Assembly: GCA_014204635.1 (NCBI GenBank) | Contig: JACHLS010000010.1 | Coordinates: 1 to 64,000, forward strand | Source of the DNA: Sporosarcina luteola | Lineage (GTDB): Bacteria; Bacillota; Bacilli; Bacillales_A; Planococcaceae | Direction: 5' to 3' | Length of the DNA stretch: 64,000 bases | Shown here: piece after piece, positions 50,269 to 59,122 of the stretch | How the letters are laid out: every line of letters begins with the position of its first letter | Numbering within the stretch: the stretch's first letter is position 1 | Notes under the pieces: generated by a model | Told to the model about the DNA's origin: nothing | Seen by the model: only the letters and a program-made list of their open reading frames with translations | Database searches by the model: none | Made by a program: the position numbers and the translations under genes

Positions 50269-52461
50269 TTAATGGATAATGCGTTGGACAGAATAGATAT
50301 CCCGGATTTGCTTGATGCGATCGACAATGCGCTGCAAATGGGCTATGTCAGTAATTTTAATTGTCATATTTATCCTGGCGATTTTATCACGGTCCGCTTT
50401 GCCGCTTACTGCTACCATAGGGGTCTTTGTATCCGCCACGACCATCATGACTTCGTTCAATAAACCTTGGCGATCAAATGCGGTCACTTCGATATCGACT
50501 TGGAACTCTTTTTTCGTGCTGGCTGCTGAGACCGCCCATTCAACATCGATCAGGCGATCCTCTTCTTCGGCTGAGTGCACGTTGGGGCAATCCGCACGAT
50601 GGACCGAAACGCCTCTCCCTTTCGTAATGAAGCCGACAATTTCATCTCCCGGTATGGGATTGCAGCATTTCGAAAGACGGATCAGTAAATTATCGATTCC
50701 TTTCACAATGACTCCGGACTCGGTTTCAACAGGTTGTACCGCCTTCATGTCGGAAACGATTTTATCAATCGTGTCTTGCCTTTCGCGCTGTCTGCGTATT
50801 TTTTCCGCCAATCGGTTTACGACTTGCTGCGCTGTAATTCCGCTTGAACCGACGGCAGCATACATATCTTCTTCGGACGTAAAGCTGAATTTCTCTATGG
50901 CCCGCTGAATGTTTTCGGTAGTCAAGACGTCTTTCAGGTCGTATTCCTGCGTTTTTATCTCCCGCTCAACGAGCTCCCGTCCTTTTGTAATATTCTCTTC
51001 ACGCAATTGCTTTTTAAAAAACTGTCTGATTTTATTGCGCGCCTGCGAAGTATTGGCGATTTTCAGCCAGTCTCTGCTTGGACCGAACGACTGCTTGGAC
51101 GTCAAGATTTCAACAATATCCCCAGTGAACAGCTCGGTGTCCAGCGGCACCATCTTACCATTCACTTTCGCCCCGATCGTCCGGTTGCCAACTTCGGAGT
51201 GAACGCGATATGCGAAGTCGATTGGCACAGAACCTTTTGGAATCTCAATGACATCACCGTCAGGCGTGAAAACATATACCATGTCCGAGAACAGATCAAA
51301 CTTCAAGGATTCCATGAATTCCTCCGCATTGGAAGATTCATTTTGGAACTCGAGGATTTCTCGGAACCAAGTTAGTTTCTTGTCGATGTTTGTCGGCTTT
51401 TCCGTAACGGTCTTTCCTTCTTTGTATGCCCAGTGTGCTGCTACCCCGTATTCGGCGATTTTGTGCATCTCCTCAGTACGGATTTGCACTTCGAGAGGAT
51501 CGCCTTGGGGCCCGACTACCGTCGTATGGATCGACTGGTATAGATTTTGTTTAGGCATGGCGATATAATCCTTAAACCGCCCTGGCATCGGTTTCCATAA
51601 TGTATGAATAATGCCAAGCACGGCATAACAATCTTTAATGCTTTTAACGAGAATCCGAACAGCCAAAAGGTCATAGATCTCATTGAATTCCTTTTTCTGC
51701 AACACCATTTTTCGATAAATCGAATATAAATGTTTCGGACGTCCGGAAATGTCAGCTTCGATCCCCATTTCACGAATTTCATGTTGGATCAATTCCATGA
51801 CATTCTTTAAGTAATTTTCACGTTCGACACGCTTTCGCTTCATCAAATTGACAATGCGATAATATTGCTGTGGATTCAAATAGCGAAGTGCAGTATCCTC
51901 CAGTTCCCACTTGATCGTGGAAATCCCGAGCCGATGTGCAAGCGGAGCGAAAATATCCAACGTTTCAGCAGCAACACGCCGCTGCTTTTCTTCAGGGACA
52001 TGCTTCAAAGTACGCATGTTGTGGAGACGATCAGCGAGCTTAATTAAGATAACCCGGATATCCCTTGCCATCGCAATGAACATCTTGCGGTGATTCTCCG
52101 CCTGTTTCTCTTCATTTGATTTGAACTTCAGCTTTTCCAATTTTGTTACGCCATCCACAAGGAGTGCCACTTCCTCCCCGAAATCACGGATGATATCTTC
52201 CCGGCTTACATTGGTATCTTCAACGACGTCATGAAGAAAACCGGCAGCGACCGTGGCGGGATCCATCTGAAGTTGTGCCAGAATGCCAGCGACTTGAATC
52301 GGATGGAGAATATACGGCTCCCCTGAACTTCTATATTGGCCTTCATGTGCGGATTTCGCAGCTTCATAAGCTTTCTTGACGAACGCAACATGTTGTTCAT
52401 TCATATAAGAAGCGGTCAATTCAAAGATTTCTTCAGCTGACATGTCACGGTTTTTCGCCAT
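50269..52461 (-). CDS. relA: Bifunctional (p)ppGpp synthetase/hydrolase Rel
   Basis: Rel makes and destroys the stringent-response alarmone (p)ppGpp. The 730-aa protein has the hydrolase domain (HPIQVAGILAQL, FLHDVVEDTNV), the synthetase domain (RDIRVILIKLADRLHNMRTL precedes it; YQSIHTTVVGPQG lies within it), TGS (VFTPDGDVIEIPKGS), a zinc-finger domain (CCNPIPGDEIVGF) and ACT. Both catalytic halves look intact. ATG 52459-52461 is 7 nt after AGGAG; an adjacent ATG precedes it. It lies between apt and dtd. Confidence 0.97.
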   Translation of the reverse strand: MAKNRDMSAEEIFELTASYMNEQHVAFVKKAYEAAKSAHEGQYRSSGEPYILHPIQVAGILAQLQMDPATVAAGFLHDVVEDTNVSREDIIRDFGEEVALLVDGVTKLEKLKFKSNEEKQAENHRKMFIAMARDIRVILIKLADRLHNMRTLKHVPEEKQRRVAAETLDIFAPLAHRLGISTIKWELEDTALRYLNPQQYYRIVNLMKRKRVERENYLKNVMELIQHEIREMGIEADISGRPKHLYSIYRKMVLQKKEFNEIYDLLAVRILVKSIKDCYAVLGIIHTLWKPMPGRFKDYIAMPKQNLYQSIHTTVVGPQGDPLEVQIRTEEMHKIAEYGVAAHWAYKEGKTVTEKPTNIDKKLTWFREILEFQNESSNAEEFMESLKFDLFSDMVYVFTPDGDVIEIPKGSVPIDFAYRVHSEVGNRTIGAKVNGKMVPLDTELFTGDIVEILTSKQSFGPSRDWLKIANTSQARNKIRQFFKKQLREENITKGRELVEREIKTQEYDLKDVLTTENIQRAIEKFSFTSEEDMYAAVGSSGITAQQVVNRLAEKIRRQRERQDTIDKIVSDMKAVQPVETESGVIVKGIDNLLIRLSKCCNPIPGDEIVGFITKGRGVSVHRADCPNVHSAEEEDRLIDVEWAVSAASTKKEFQVDIEVTAFDRQGLLNEVMMVVADTKTPMVAVSGKADRDKIARINMTIKITDIAHLQRIVDRIKQIRDIYSVQRIIH

Positions 52462-52508
52462 CATGTAACTCCTTTCGTGCTTTTCCGCTAAAAAATAATC
52501 GTATTTCT

Positions 52509-52538
52509 ATTGTATGTATAAACCAAGCCGAATGTAAA
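52509..52538 (-). promoter_or_regulatory. Probable sigma-A promoter of relA
   Basis: On the minus strand TTTACA (52533-52538), 18 nt, TACAAT (52509-52514), about 48 bp upstream of the start codon. Confidence 0.7.
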
Positions 52539-52627
52539 GAGTAGAATGATCATTTCTAGCAATCCCAGCCTCTCAACCGTCCTTAAGAGACCAATATGGC
52601 TTCCCATGCATTTTTTTCCATAATAAA

Positions 52628-52654
52628 GATCCTCCGCTCCCAAGCGAAGGATCT
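52628..52654 (-). terminator. Terminator of apt
   Basis: AGATCCTTCGC and GCGGAGGATCT form an 11-bp stem (one G-U pair), followed by TTTATTATG on the minus strand, 6 nt after the apt stop. Confidence 0.85.
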
Positions 52655-52659
52655 GTTGT

Positions 52660-53172
52660 TTAATATGTGATAAGTGCCTGGATATCGTAGCCTTTCAGCT
52701 TTTCCCGGCCGCTCAAATAAGAGAGCTCAATTAAGAAAGCGCATCCAGCGACGACGCCTCCCAATTTTTCTACAAGTTCAACAGTCGCCCCAACTGTTCC
52801 TCCTGTTGCAAGGAGATCGTCTACAATCAGCACACGCTGTCCTGGTTTAATTGCATCTTTATGGATGGTCAATGAATCTTTTCCATACTCCAAATCATAT
52901 TCCACTGCTATCGTTTCACGTGGCAGTTTACCCGGTTTACGCACTGGGGCAAAGCCGACTTCCAAAGCATACGCGACCGGACAGCCGATAATGAATCCAC
53001 GGGCTTCTGGACCGACAATAATATCCGTCCCAACCTCTTTTGCAAATTCAACTATTTTATCTGTGGCGTATTTATAAGCCTCACCGTTATCCATGATTGT
53101 CGTAATATCTTTAAAGCTGATGCCTTCCTTCGGATAATCCGGTACGACTGTCACATAACTTTTCAAATCCAT
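52660..53172 (-). CDS. apt: Adenine phosphoribosyltransferase
   Basis: Apt converts adenine and PRPP to AMP. The 170-aa protein begins [18 protein letters not shown], with [10 protein letters not shown] and the PRPP loop [16 protein letters not shown] 53170-53172 follows GGGAGG. It lies downstream of recJ, as in B. subtilis. Confidence 0.97.
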   Translation of the reverse strand: MDLKSYVTVVPDYPKEGISFKDITTIMDNGEAYKYATDKIVEFAKEVGTDIIVGPEARGFIIGCPVAYALEVGFAPVRKPGKLPRETIAVEYDLEYGKDSLTIHKDAIKPGQRVLIVDDLLATGGTVGATVELVEKLGGVVAGCAFLIELSYLSGREKLKGYDIQALITY

Positions 53173-53309
53173 TTCTTTTCCTCCCAATTGACATAATCAG
53201 TCTGAGCATCCGCTGTTCAAAAAGGAGGAGAAAAGGTATTCCCACGTTTCCGAAATCGAGGATAAGCTCCCGCCCAATCGCAAACTGATCATATCAATTA
53301 CCTATCTTT

Positions 53310-55640
53310 TCACTGTACTTTTTGAACATGCTGCAAAGAATCAAACCATCGTTTTAATTCCATATACGGAGCGTATAATAATATGCGCTCCATCTCTATT
53401 TGACGCTCCCTTTCCTTGTAGGAAGGCGCTTCATTGAGATTCCTTTTGCTCGACGGCTCGCATACGAAAACGACGCCATCCTCTATCTTAACAAATCCGA
53501 GTTCAAAAAACACCTTTGTCATGAAATAAATCGTGTCTATTTTCCATCCTTTGTGTTTGGATAATTGGGGAGCCTGTTCTTTCATATGGAAGCTCCCTCT
53601 TTTTTTCAAAAAGCTATAATACCAGCCAAAATGTCCACGGTCTGGAATCCCCTCAAAGAACTTTGATTCCGCGACATGAAAATGCGCGTATATCCGTTTC
53701 GGATTTAACTCATGCAGCAATGTCTCCACCGGTTCAGCGCCCTTTGGCATATCCAACAGAACCAAGTTATCCAACTCCGGAATATGATCACGCCCGAAAC
53801 AAAAAATGGTTTCTTCCGGCATATATGGTTGGAACGAATGAGCAGTCGCTTCTTGAAAAGCAACGAAGGCAGTCGTTTTCTTTGGTACGATCGGCAACCA
53901 GCGAGCCACTTCCCGCATTCCTCGCAAATCAAAGACTTGCCGTTCATCACATCGCACGTCTTCCAACAAAAGCTGTGGTTTTTTTCGGCCATTCCATTCA
54001 TTTACTTGCAAATCGCCTGTCAGAGAAAGCTTCACACCAGGGCTCATCTCGTCCGCCATTTCCCCTATTCCAAATCCGATTGCATCCAATTTTTGCGCGC
54101 CATCCGACACTTCCATTTTCAAATGATTCTTGGAGGCACCAATTTTTCGAATAGATGGGGCCAAAACGTCCTCCAATAAAAAAACAGGCTTCTCGAATGA
54201 CATCCCGAAGGGTCGTAAGGTTTCCAGAGATTCAATAATGTCAACTTCTATCTCCTCCAATGAAAGAGGGACATCAATTTGGAGCCTTGGGACAAGTAAA
54301 TCGTCTGACAGTGTCCGTTTGCCTTGTTCATTCAACCGTTCACGCAATTCTTTCACATCCGAAACAGCCAAAGTCATACCTGCAGCCATCTGATGGCCAC
54401 CAAAATGGGGCAGCAAATCGGCGCACTTCGTCAATTCCTTGTATAAATCGAATCCTTCGATGCTCCGCGCAGAACCTTTTGCCAGGCCTGTTTCGTTATC
54501 AACCGACAAGATGATAGCTGGCCGATAATATTTCTCTGTCATCCGGGAAGCAACAATGCCGACAACACCCGGATTCCAACCTTCACCTGCCAACACAATC
54601 ACATATGGCAACATATCTCCATACATTGTTTCCATCATCTCTTCCGCTTGTTCGGCAATCAAGGAGACGAGCGCTTGCCGTTCCTTATTCAAGGCATCCA
54701 GTTCCTCGGCAAGGGTCATGGCTTCCATCAAATCATCCGCCTTCAACAATTGGACTGCTGGCGCTGCACTCCCTAGCCGGCCAGGCGCATTTAAACGGGG
54801 ACCAATCCCAAATCCGATTGTTTCTTCGCTAATAGCAGCTTGTTCAGTCGAAGAGACCTTTGATAACGCCTGGATGGCAGGGCGTTCGGTATACCGCATA
54901 CGTCGGATTCCTTCTTTCACAATATATCGGTTTTCATCCCGCAGCGGCACCAAGTCTGCGACAGTTCCAATCGCTGCAATTTCCAGCAGATCTTTCGGTA
55001 CTTCTCCAAGCAAAGCGGTAGCCAGTTTGAAAGCGACCCCGACACCTGCCAGTTCGCCGAATGGATAGGAACCTGCAGGATGACGAGGATGGATAACGGC
55101 ATCTGCATCCGGAAGCTGCTCACCGATTTCATGATGATCCGTCACAATGATATCCATCCCTAACGATTTTGCAAAGGCAACCTGTTCAATGCCAGAGATC
55201 CCGTTATCTACAGTGATAATCAGGTTGGCACCCGCTTCGTGTAAGTCTTGGAACAATTCGTTATTTGGCCCGTATCCATGCTTGAAACGATCCGGTATGG
55301 CATAGGATACATTACCGCCAAGCCGTTCAATCGCCGTTGTCAGCACTGTGACGCTTGTTACGCCATCTGCATCGTAATCACCGTAGACGACAATCTTCTC
55401 TTGTTCTCGAATCGCCGTCTGAATCCGCTCCACTGCCTTGTCCATGTCATAAAGTAAATAAGGATCATGTAAACTCGTTTCGTTCATATGTAAAAATGCA
55501 CGTACATCAGCCGGATTTGTCAAACCGCGGGATGCAAGGATTTTCGAGTGGATCGATGGCAGATCCAATTCGTCAATCAATCCATTCACAACATCTTCAT
55601 CAGGACGACGTATGTTCCACTTTTTCTTCGACTCAATCAT
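53310..55640 (-). CDS. recJ: Single-stranded-DNA-specific exonuclease RecJ
   Basis: RecJ is a 5'-3' single-strand exonuclease in recombination and mismatch repair. The 776-aa protein has the DHH-family motifs VVYGDYDADG, VTDHHEIGE and HPRHPAGSYPF, the DHHA1 domain (GFDLYKELTKCADLLPHFGGHQMAAG), an OB domain (WNGRKKPQLLLEDVR) and the C-terminal extension typical of Bacillales. ATG 55638-55640 is 10 nt from AAGGA. Confidence 0.96.
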   Translation of the reverse strand: MIESKKKWNIRRPDEDVVNGLIDELDLPSIHSKILASRGLTNPADVRAFLHMNETSLHDPYLLYDMDKAVERIQTAIREQEKIVVYGDYDADGVTSVTVLTTAIERLGGNVSYAIPDRFKHGYGPNNELFQDLHEAGANLIITVDNGISGIEQVAFAKSLGMDIIVTDHHEIGEQLPDADAVIHPRHPAGSYPFGELAGVGVAFKLATALLGEVPKDLLEIAAIGTVADLVPLRDENRYIVKEGIRRMRYTERPAIQALSKVSSTEQAAISEETIGFGIGPRLNAPGRLGSAAPAVQLLKADDLMEAMTLAEELDALNKERQALVSLIAEQAEEMMETMYGDMLPYVIVLAGEGWNPGVVGIVASRMTEKYYRPAIILSVDNETGLAKGSARSIEGFDLYKELTKCADLLPHFGGHQMAAGMTLAVSDVKELRERLNEQGKRTLSDDLLVPRLQIDVPLSLEEIEVDIIESLETLRPFGMSFEKPVFLLEDVLAPSIRKIGASKNHLKMEVSDGAQKLDAIGFGIGEMADEMSPGVKLSLTGDLQVNEWNGRKKPQLLLEDVRCDERQVFDLRGMREVARWLPIVPKKTTAFVAFQEATAHSFQPYMPEETIFCFGRDHIPELDNLVLLDMPKGAEPVETLLHELNPKRIYAHFHVAESKFFEGIPDRGHFGWYYSFLKKRGSFHMKEQAPQLSKHKGWKIDTIYFMTKVFFELGFVKIEDGVVFVCEPSSKRNLNEAPSYKERERQIEMERILLYAPYMELKRWFDSLQHVQKVQ

Positions 55641-55712
55641 AACACTCACTTCCTTCTGTCTTTATTATATCGAAAGCTTAGGTGCACATAAAGGAAACTA
55701 TTTTTTCAACAT

Positions 55713-55748
55713 AAGCAAAAGGATGATGGAGTTACTAGACCATCATCC
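55713..55748 (-). terminator. Terminator of the LapA-family gene
   Basis: GGATGATGG and CCATCATCC form a 9-bp stem with a 10-nt loop, followed by TTTTGCTTAT on the minus strand. Confidence 0.8.
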
Positions 55749-55758
55749 TTTCACTGTA

Positions 55759-56094
55759 TTACTCTTCCTGTCCATCTCCTCGACGTTGTTCAGGCAAGGT
55801 TTCCTTTTGCAATGCCGCGATTTCATTTTGCTGCATGGCGATCTGAATCTCTTTTGCGTTAATGTCCTTCAACTGGTCATTTAATTTCCGATGGAGGGCG
55901 ACAGATTTGATCATCGCAATAATGCTGCTAATAGCGGCTCCCAGCAAAGCGGAACATAAAATGATAAGAATGAGCGGCCATTGTCCAGTGCCGAATAAAT
56001 AGTTCACTTGAACAGAGTTGACATTCATTACGGCAAAAACAGCGATCACAATAGAGAAAATAATGCCTAGGATAAATGCCCATTGTGTCTTCAT
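55759..56094 (-). CDS. LapA domain (DUF1049) membrane protein YrvD
   Basis: The 111-aa protein has two membrane helices (WAFILGIIFSIVIAVFAVMNV and PLILIILCSALLGAAISSII) and a C-terminal coiled coil. LapA proteins in E. coli help assemble lipopolysaccharide; in Gram-positive bacteria the role is unknown. ATG 56092-56094 follows AGGAGG. The position between secDF and recJ matches B. subtilis yrvD. Confidence 0.9.
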   Translation of the reverse strand: MKTQWAFILGIIFSIVIAVFAVMNVNSVQVNYLFGTGQWPLILIILCSALLGAAISSIIAMIKSVALHRKLNDQLKDINAKEIQIAMQQNEIAALQKETLPEQRRGDGQEE

Positions 56095-56115
56095 CAGATC
56101 TTCCTCCTTGTCATA

Positions 56116-56151
56116 GAAAAAAACAGGGTATACATTTTCGTATACCCTGTT
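56116..56151 (-). terminator. Intrinsic terminator of secDF
   Basis: AACAGGGTATAC and GTATACCCTGTT pair perfectly over 12 bp with a 6-nt loop and are followed by seven T residues on the minus strand. Confidence 0.95.
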
Positions 56152-56169
56152 CATTCGAATCATAACGTA

Positions 56170-58434
56170 TTACACAACCGGCTCGTCTGAACCCCATTGT
56201 TTTTTGTCTTTAGTCACTTTCAATTTTCCAGCTTTTTTCATTTCCTTCACCTTCAGATCATACCAGATCTGCGCTGAAATAAAAATGGAGGAATATGTTC
56301 CTGCAAAGAGACCGATTAACAATGCGACCGAGAACGGACGAATTGACTCTGCTCCGAAGAATATCAAGGCGACAACGACAACAACGACTGTCAAAACTGT
56401 ATTAACCGAACGTCCCAAAGTCTGTCGCAATGACTTGTTCACGATGTCGGCAAGGTGGTCCGCACTGTCAATATGGCCAATTCGGTTTAAATTCTCACGA
56501 ATCCGGTCAAACGTGACAATTGTGTCATTGATGGAATAACCGACGATCGTCAGGACAGCGGCGATGAAAGTGATATCCACTTCCAACCGGGTCAAACTGA
56601 AGACTGCAACCATGAAGAACGCATCATGCAGCAACCCAATAATCGATGATACTCCCATACGCCATTCAAACCGGAAAGCGACGTAGATGACAATGCCGAG
56701 CGCCGCTACCAATAATGCCTTCAAAGCATCTTTCACCAATTCCTTACCAACGGTATCTGAAACCGTGGAAACATTCGGTTTGTGCCCGAATTCAGAATTA
56801 ATTTCCGCTTTGATTTTATTGACTTCCTCTTGCTTAACCTCTTGCTTGAAGCGAGCGACACCAATATTTTTCGTTTCCCCAGAGATTACGATATCATCTG
56901 TAGGATAACCGATGTCTTTCATGGTCTTTGCCACTTCTTCAGTCGTCAATGGTTTATCCGACATAATTTCAACTCGGGTACCACTGGAGAAGTCGATTCC
57001 CAAATTCAATTTAAATATGCCGAGCGCCACGATACCTGCGACAATCAGGATAATTGAAATGGCATAAAACCGTTTTCTCGCATGGACAAAATCGAACCGG
57101 TCGAATTTTGTCGTCAAGTCTAACGTGTCGATCCCTTCCTCAGGTGAATGGACACGTTTCTTTGAAATGCCGAACAGTCCCGTTTTTCCGTCAAGCAAGC
57201 CGCTGTTCACTAGCAATCCCAGTAAGAGGCGGGAGCCCCATACAGCAGTGAGGAAGCTGACGAGAATACTGATGATCAACATTGTCGCGAACCCTTTTAC
57301 CGAACTTGTCCCGAAAATGAACAGAACTACTGCTGCAAGCAACGTCGTGATATTGGCATCCAAAATGGCTGTGAATGATGACTTCGAACCAGCATGGAAA
57401 GCACTTTTTACGGATTTGCCGACCCGCAGTTCTTCTCGAATCCTCTCGTACGTCAGGATGTTCGCATCTACTGCCATACCGACACCAAGCATGAGGGCCG
57501 CAATGCCTGGCAGTGTAAGAACCCCGTTAATTAATGTGAAGACGAGCAAGATCAAATAAATATAGATTGTTAATGTGGCAACAGCTACAAAGCCCGGAAG
57601 ACGATAATAGAACAGCATAAACAGGAAGATCAATGCAATACCAACAATACCGGCGAAAATCGTCTTATCCAATGCTTGTTCACCGAACTGGGCTCCAACC
57701 GACGTTGAATAGATTTCATCTAAGTGAACTGGCAGCGCGCCTGCATTCAAAATACCAGCGAGGTTTTTCGTTTCATCTGTTGTAAAGTTACCAGAAATTT
57801 CTACGTTTGATGAATTGATCGTCTGTCTGACTTGTGGAGCTGAAATAAACTTCGGATTCGGTTTTTTCGCTTCTTCTCGATATGAATCTTTTCCTTCCTC
57901 GAAGTCCAGCCAAATGACCATCACATTTTCAGGCATTTTCGATACTTTGGATGTAACTTCCCCGAACTTGTCCGGATCTTTCATTTCCAATGTAACGACC
58001 GGATTCCCGTTTTGGCCAAAGTTATCTTTTGCCTTGCCTTGTTTAAGATCCGTTCCGTCAAGCAATAGGTTGTCATCTGCATCCCTGAATGTCAGATTCG
58101 CTTGTGTCGACAGCAATTCCCGTGCAGATTCCTGGTCTTCAATACCAGCCAATTGAACACGGATCCGATTGCCGGACTCTACCTGGATGCTTGGCTCACT
58201 GACACCAAGTACGTCAACACGGTTCCGCAAAGCCTTCTGCGTGTCATTGACGACATCCTCCGTTATCTTCTGTCCCTCTTTTAACGGTTCGACTTGATAA
58301 AGCACTTCGAATCCGCCCTGTAGATCGAGACCTAAGTTAACATCTTTTAAAATGGAGTTGGTCGTAGAACCGATCAAAGAACCGATTAATACGAGCAACA
58401 ATAAGAACGATACGATACGTCCTCTTTTCTTCAT
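56170..58434 (-). CDS. secDF: Protein translocase SecDF (fused SecD-SecF)
   Basis: SecDF uses the proton gradient to help pull preproteins out of the Sec channel. The 754-aa protein fuses SecD (GLDLQGGFEVLYQVEP, first membrane helix; IPGIAALMLGVGMAVDANILTYERIREE-type TM4 region) and SecF (LGIDFSSGTRVEI, TIVGYSINDTIVTFDRIREN). Twelve membrane helices are expected in the family. GAGGGGG lies 9 nt before the ATG. A short leader frame overlaps the start (see 58431-58550). It has a strong promoter 225 bp upstream. Confidence 0.96.
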   Translation of the reverse strand: MKKRGRIVSFLLLLVLIGSLIGSTTNSILKDVNLGLDLQGGFEVLYQVEPLKEGQKITEDVVNDTQKALRNRVDVLGVSEPSIQVESGNRIRVQLAGIEDQESARELLSTQANLTFRDADDNLLLDGTDLKQGKAKDNFGQNGNPVVTLEMKDPDKFGEVTSKVSKMPENVMVIWLDFEEGKDSYREEAKKPNPKFISAPQVRQTINSSNVEISGNFTTDETKNLAGILNAGALPVHLDEIYSTSVGAQFGEQALDKTIFAGIVGIALIFLFMLFYYRLPGFVAVATLTIYIYLILLVFTLINGVLTLPGIAALMLGVGMAVDANILTYERIREELRVGKSVKSAFHAGSKSSFTAILDANITTLLAAVVLFIFGTSSVKGFATMLIISILVSFLTAVWGSRLLLGLLVNSGLLDGKTGLFGISKKRVHSPEEGIDTLDLTTKFDRFDFVHARKRFYAISIILIVAGIVALGIFKLNLGIDFSSGTRVEIMSDKPLTTEEVAKTMKDIGYPTDDIVISGETKNIGVARFKQEVKQEEVNKIKAEINSEFGHKPNVSTVSDTVGKELVKDALKALLVAALGIVIYVAFRFEWRMGVSSIIGLLHDAFFMVAVFSLTRLEVDITFIAAVLTIVGYSINDTIVTFDRIRENLNRIGHIDSADHLADIVNKSLRQTLGRSVNTVLTVVVVVVALIFFGAESIRPFSVALLIGLFAGTYSSIFISAQIWYDLKVKEMKKAGKLKVTKDKKQWGSDEPVV

Positions 58435-58550
58435 AATGAATTTCCCCCTCTGTACGCGGAGCGATGCAAATGCTGTGTACAGTTAATGAATATGGTAATA
58501 CTCCAACTTGCCTGATACTCTACTATACAAACGTTGACCTGATCCCTCAA
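58431..58550 (-). CDS. Possible 39-aa leader peptide overlapping the secDF start
   Basis: A short frame begins at TTG 58548-58550, 6 nt after GGAAGGAGG, and ends TTATGA, so its stop overlaps the secDF ATG. The product is unlike any family I know; it has a hydrophobic stretch SWSITIFIN and a basic C-terminal part. Strong ribosome binding site and overlap suggest translational coupling or a regulatory leader. Without conservation data this stays a candidate. Confidence 0.35.
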   Translation of the reverse strand: MRDQVNVCIVEYQASWSITIFINCTQHLHRSAYRGGNSL

Positions 58551-58658
58551 TCCACGCCTCCTTCCGACTAAAATCAAATGGCTGTTCAGATGGATCAGTC
58601 AACAATCCGCTTATCAAATTTATATTTCTTCCAATGTATCTAAAAATACAACACTCCA

Positions 58659-58687
58659 ATTATGAGACAGTGAAGCCACAATGTCAA
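58659..58687 (-). promoter_or_regulatory. Sigma-A promoter of secDF
   Basis: TTGACA (58682-58687), 17 nt, CATAAT (58659-58664) on the minus strand. This leaves a leader of about 220 nt before secDF. Confidence 0.8.
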
Positions 58688-58708
58688 ATGGTTGGCGGAT
58701 TTGCCGCT

Positions 58709-59017
58709 TTAATTCTCCCTTGTTTTCGGAGCCAATAAGAGCTGCAGTTCATCGCTGTTTAAATCGGAAAACCAATTGGAATCTCTTTGTTCTTCGATTT
58801 GGGTAAATGTCATGAATTCTGCTGGTGTCAGTTTCAAGATATCGTTGACCACTTCATGGATTCCCATGGATTCGACATTCTTTTTCCGCCATCTCTTCCG
58901 GACGCAATAGGTCCAAATCTCTTCATCTTTCACTGTTTCGTATCCATATAGACGGAATTCATTGCGCTTGCTTTCAATCGCAGGAAGTGCATGTTCGAAA
59001 ATATCTTTGTGTTCCAT
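58709..59017 (-). CDS. comN: Post-transcriptional regulator ComN
   Basis: ComN (YrzD) controls comE mRNA in B. subtilis and interacts with DivIVA at the poles. The 102-aa protein matches the Post_transc_reg family: RLYGYETVKDEEIWTYCVRKRWRK and HEVVNDILKLTPAEFMTF. GGGGGAGG precedes the ATG. It is divergent from spoVB. Its target, the comE operon, lies at 15881-19435 in the same window. Confidence 0.9.
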   Translation of the reverse strand: MEHKDIFEHALPAIESKRNEFRLYGYETVKDEEIWTYCVRKRWRKKNVESMGIHEVVNDILKLTPAEFMTFTQIEEQRDSNWFSDLNSDELQLLLAPKTREN

Positions 59018-59122
59018 TATTGTCCTCCCCCATTCGTTATCCGGCTAGTCGTAAACCGTCATATCTCCGCATAGGTTTAGTGTATACGATACGATCGGAA
59101 TTGAGAAGGAGATGTTTGGTAA

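Noticed and set aside
50312..50908. 198-codon plus-strand frame inside relA
   Set aside because: Antisense to the TGS/zinc/ACT part of relA, with no initiation signals.
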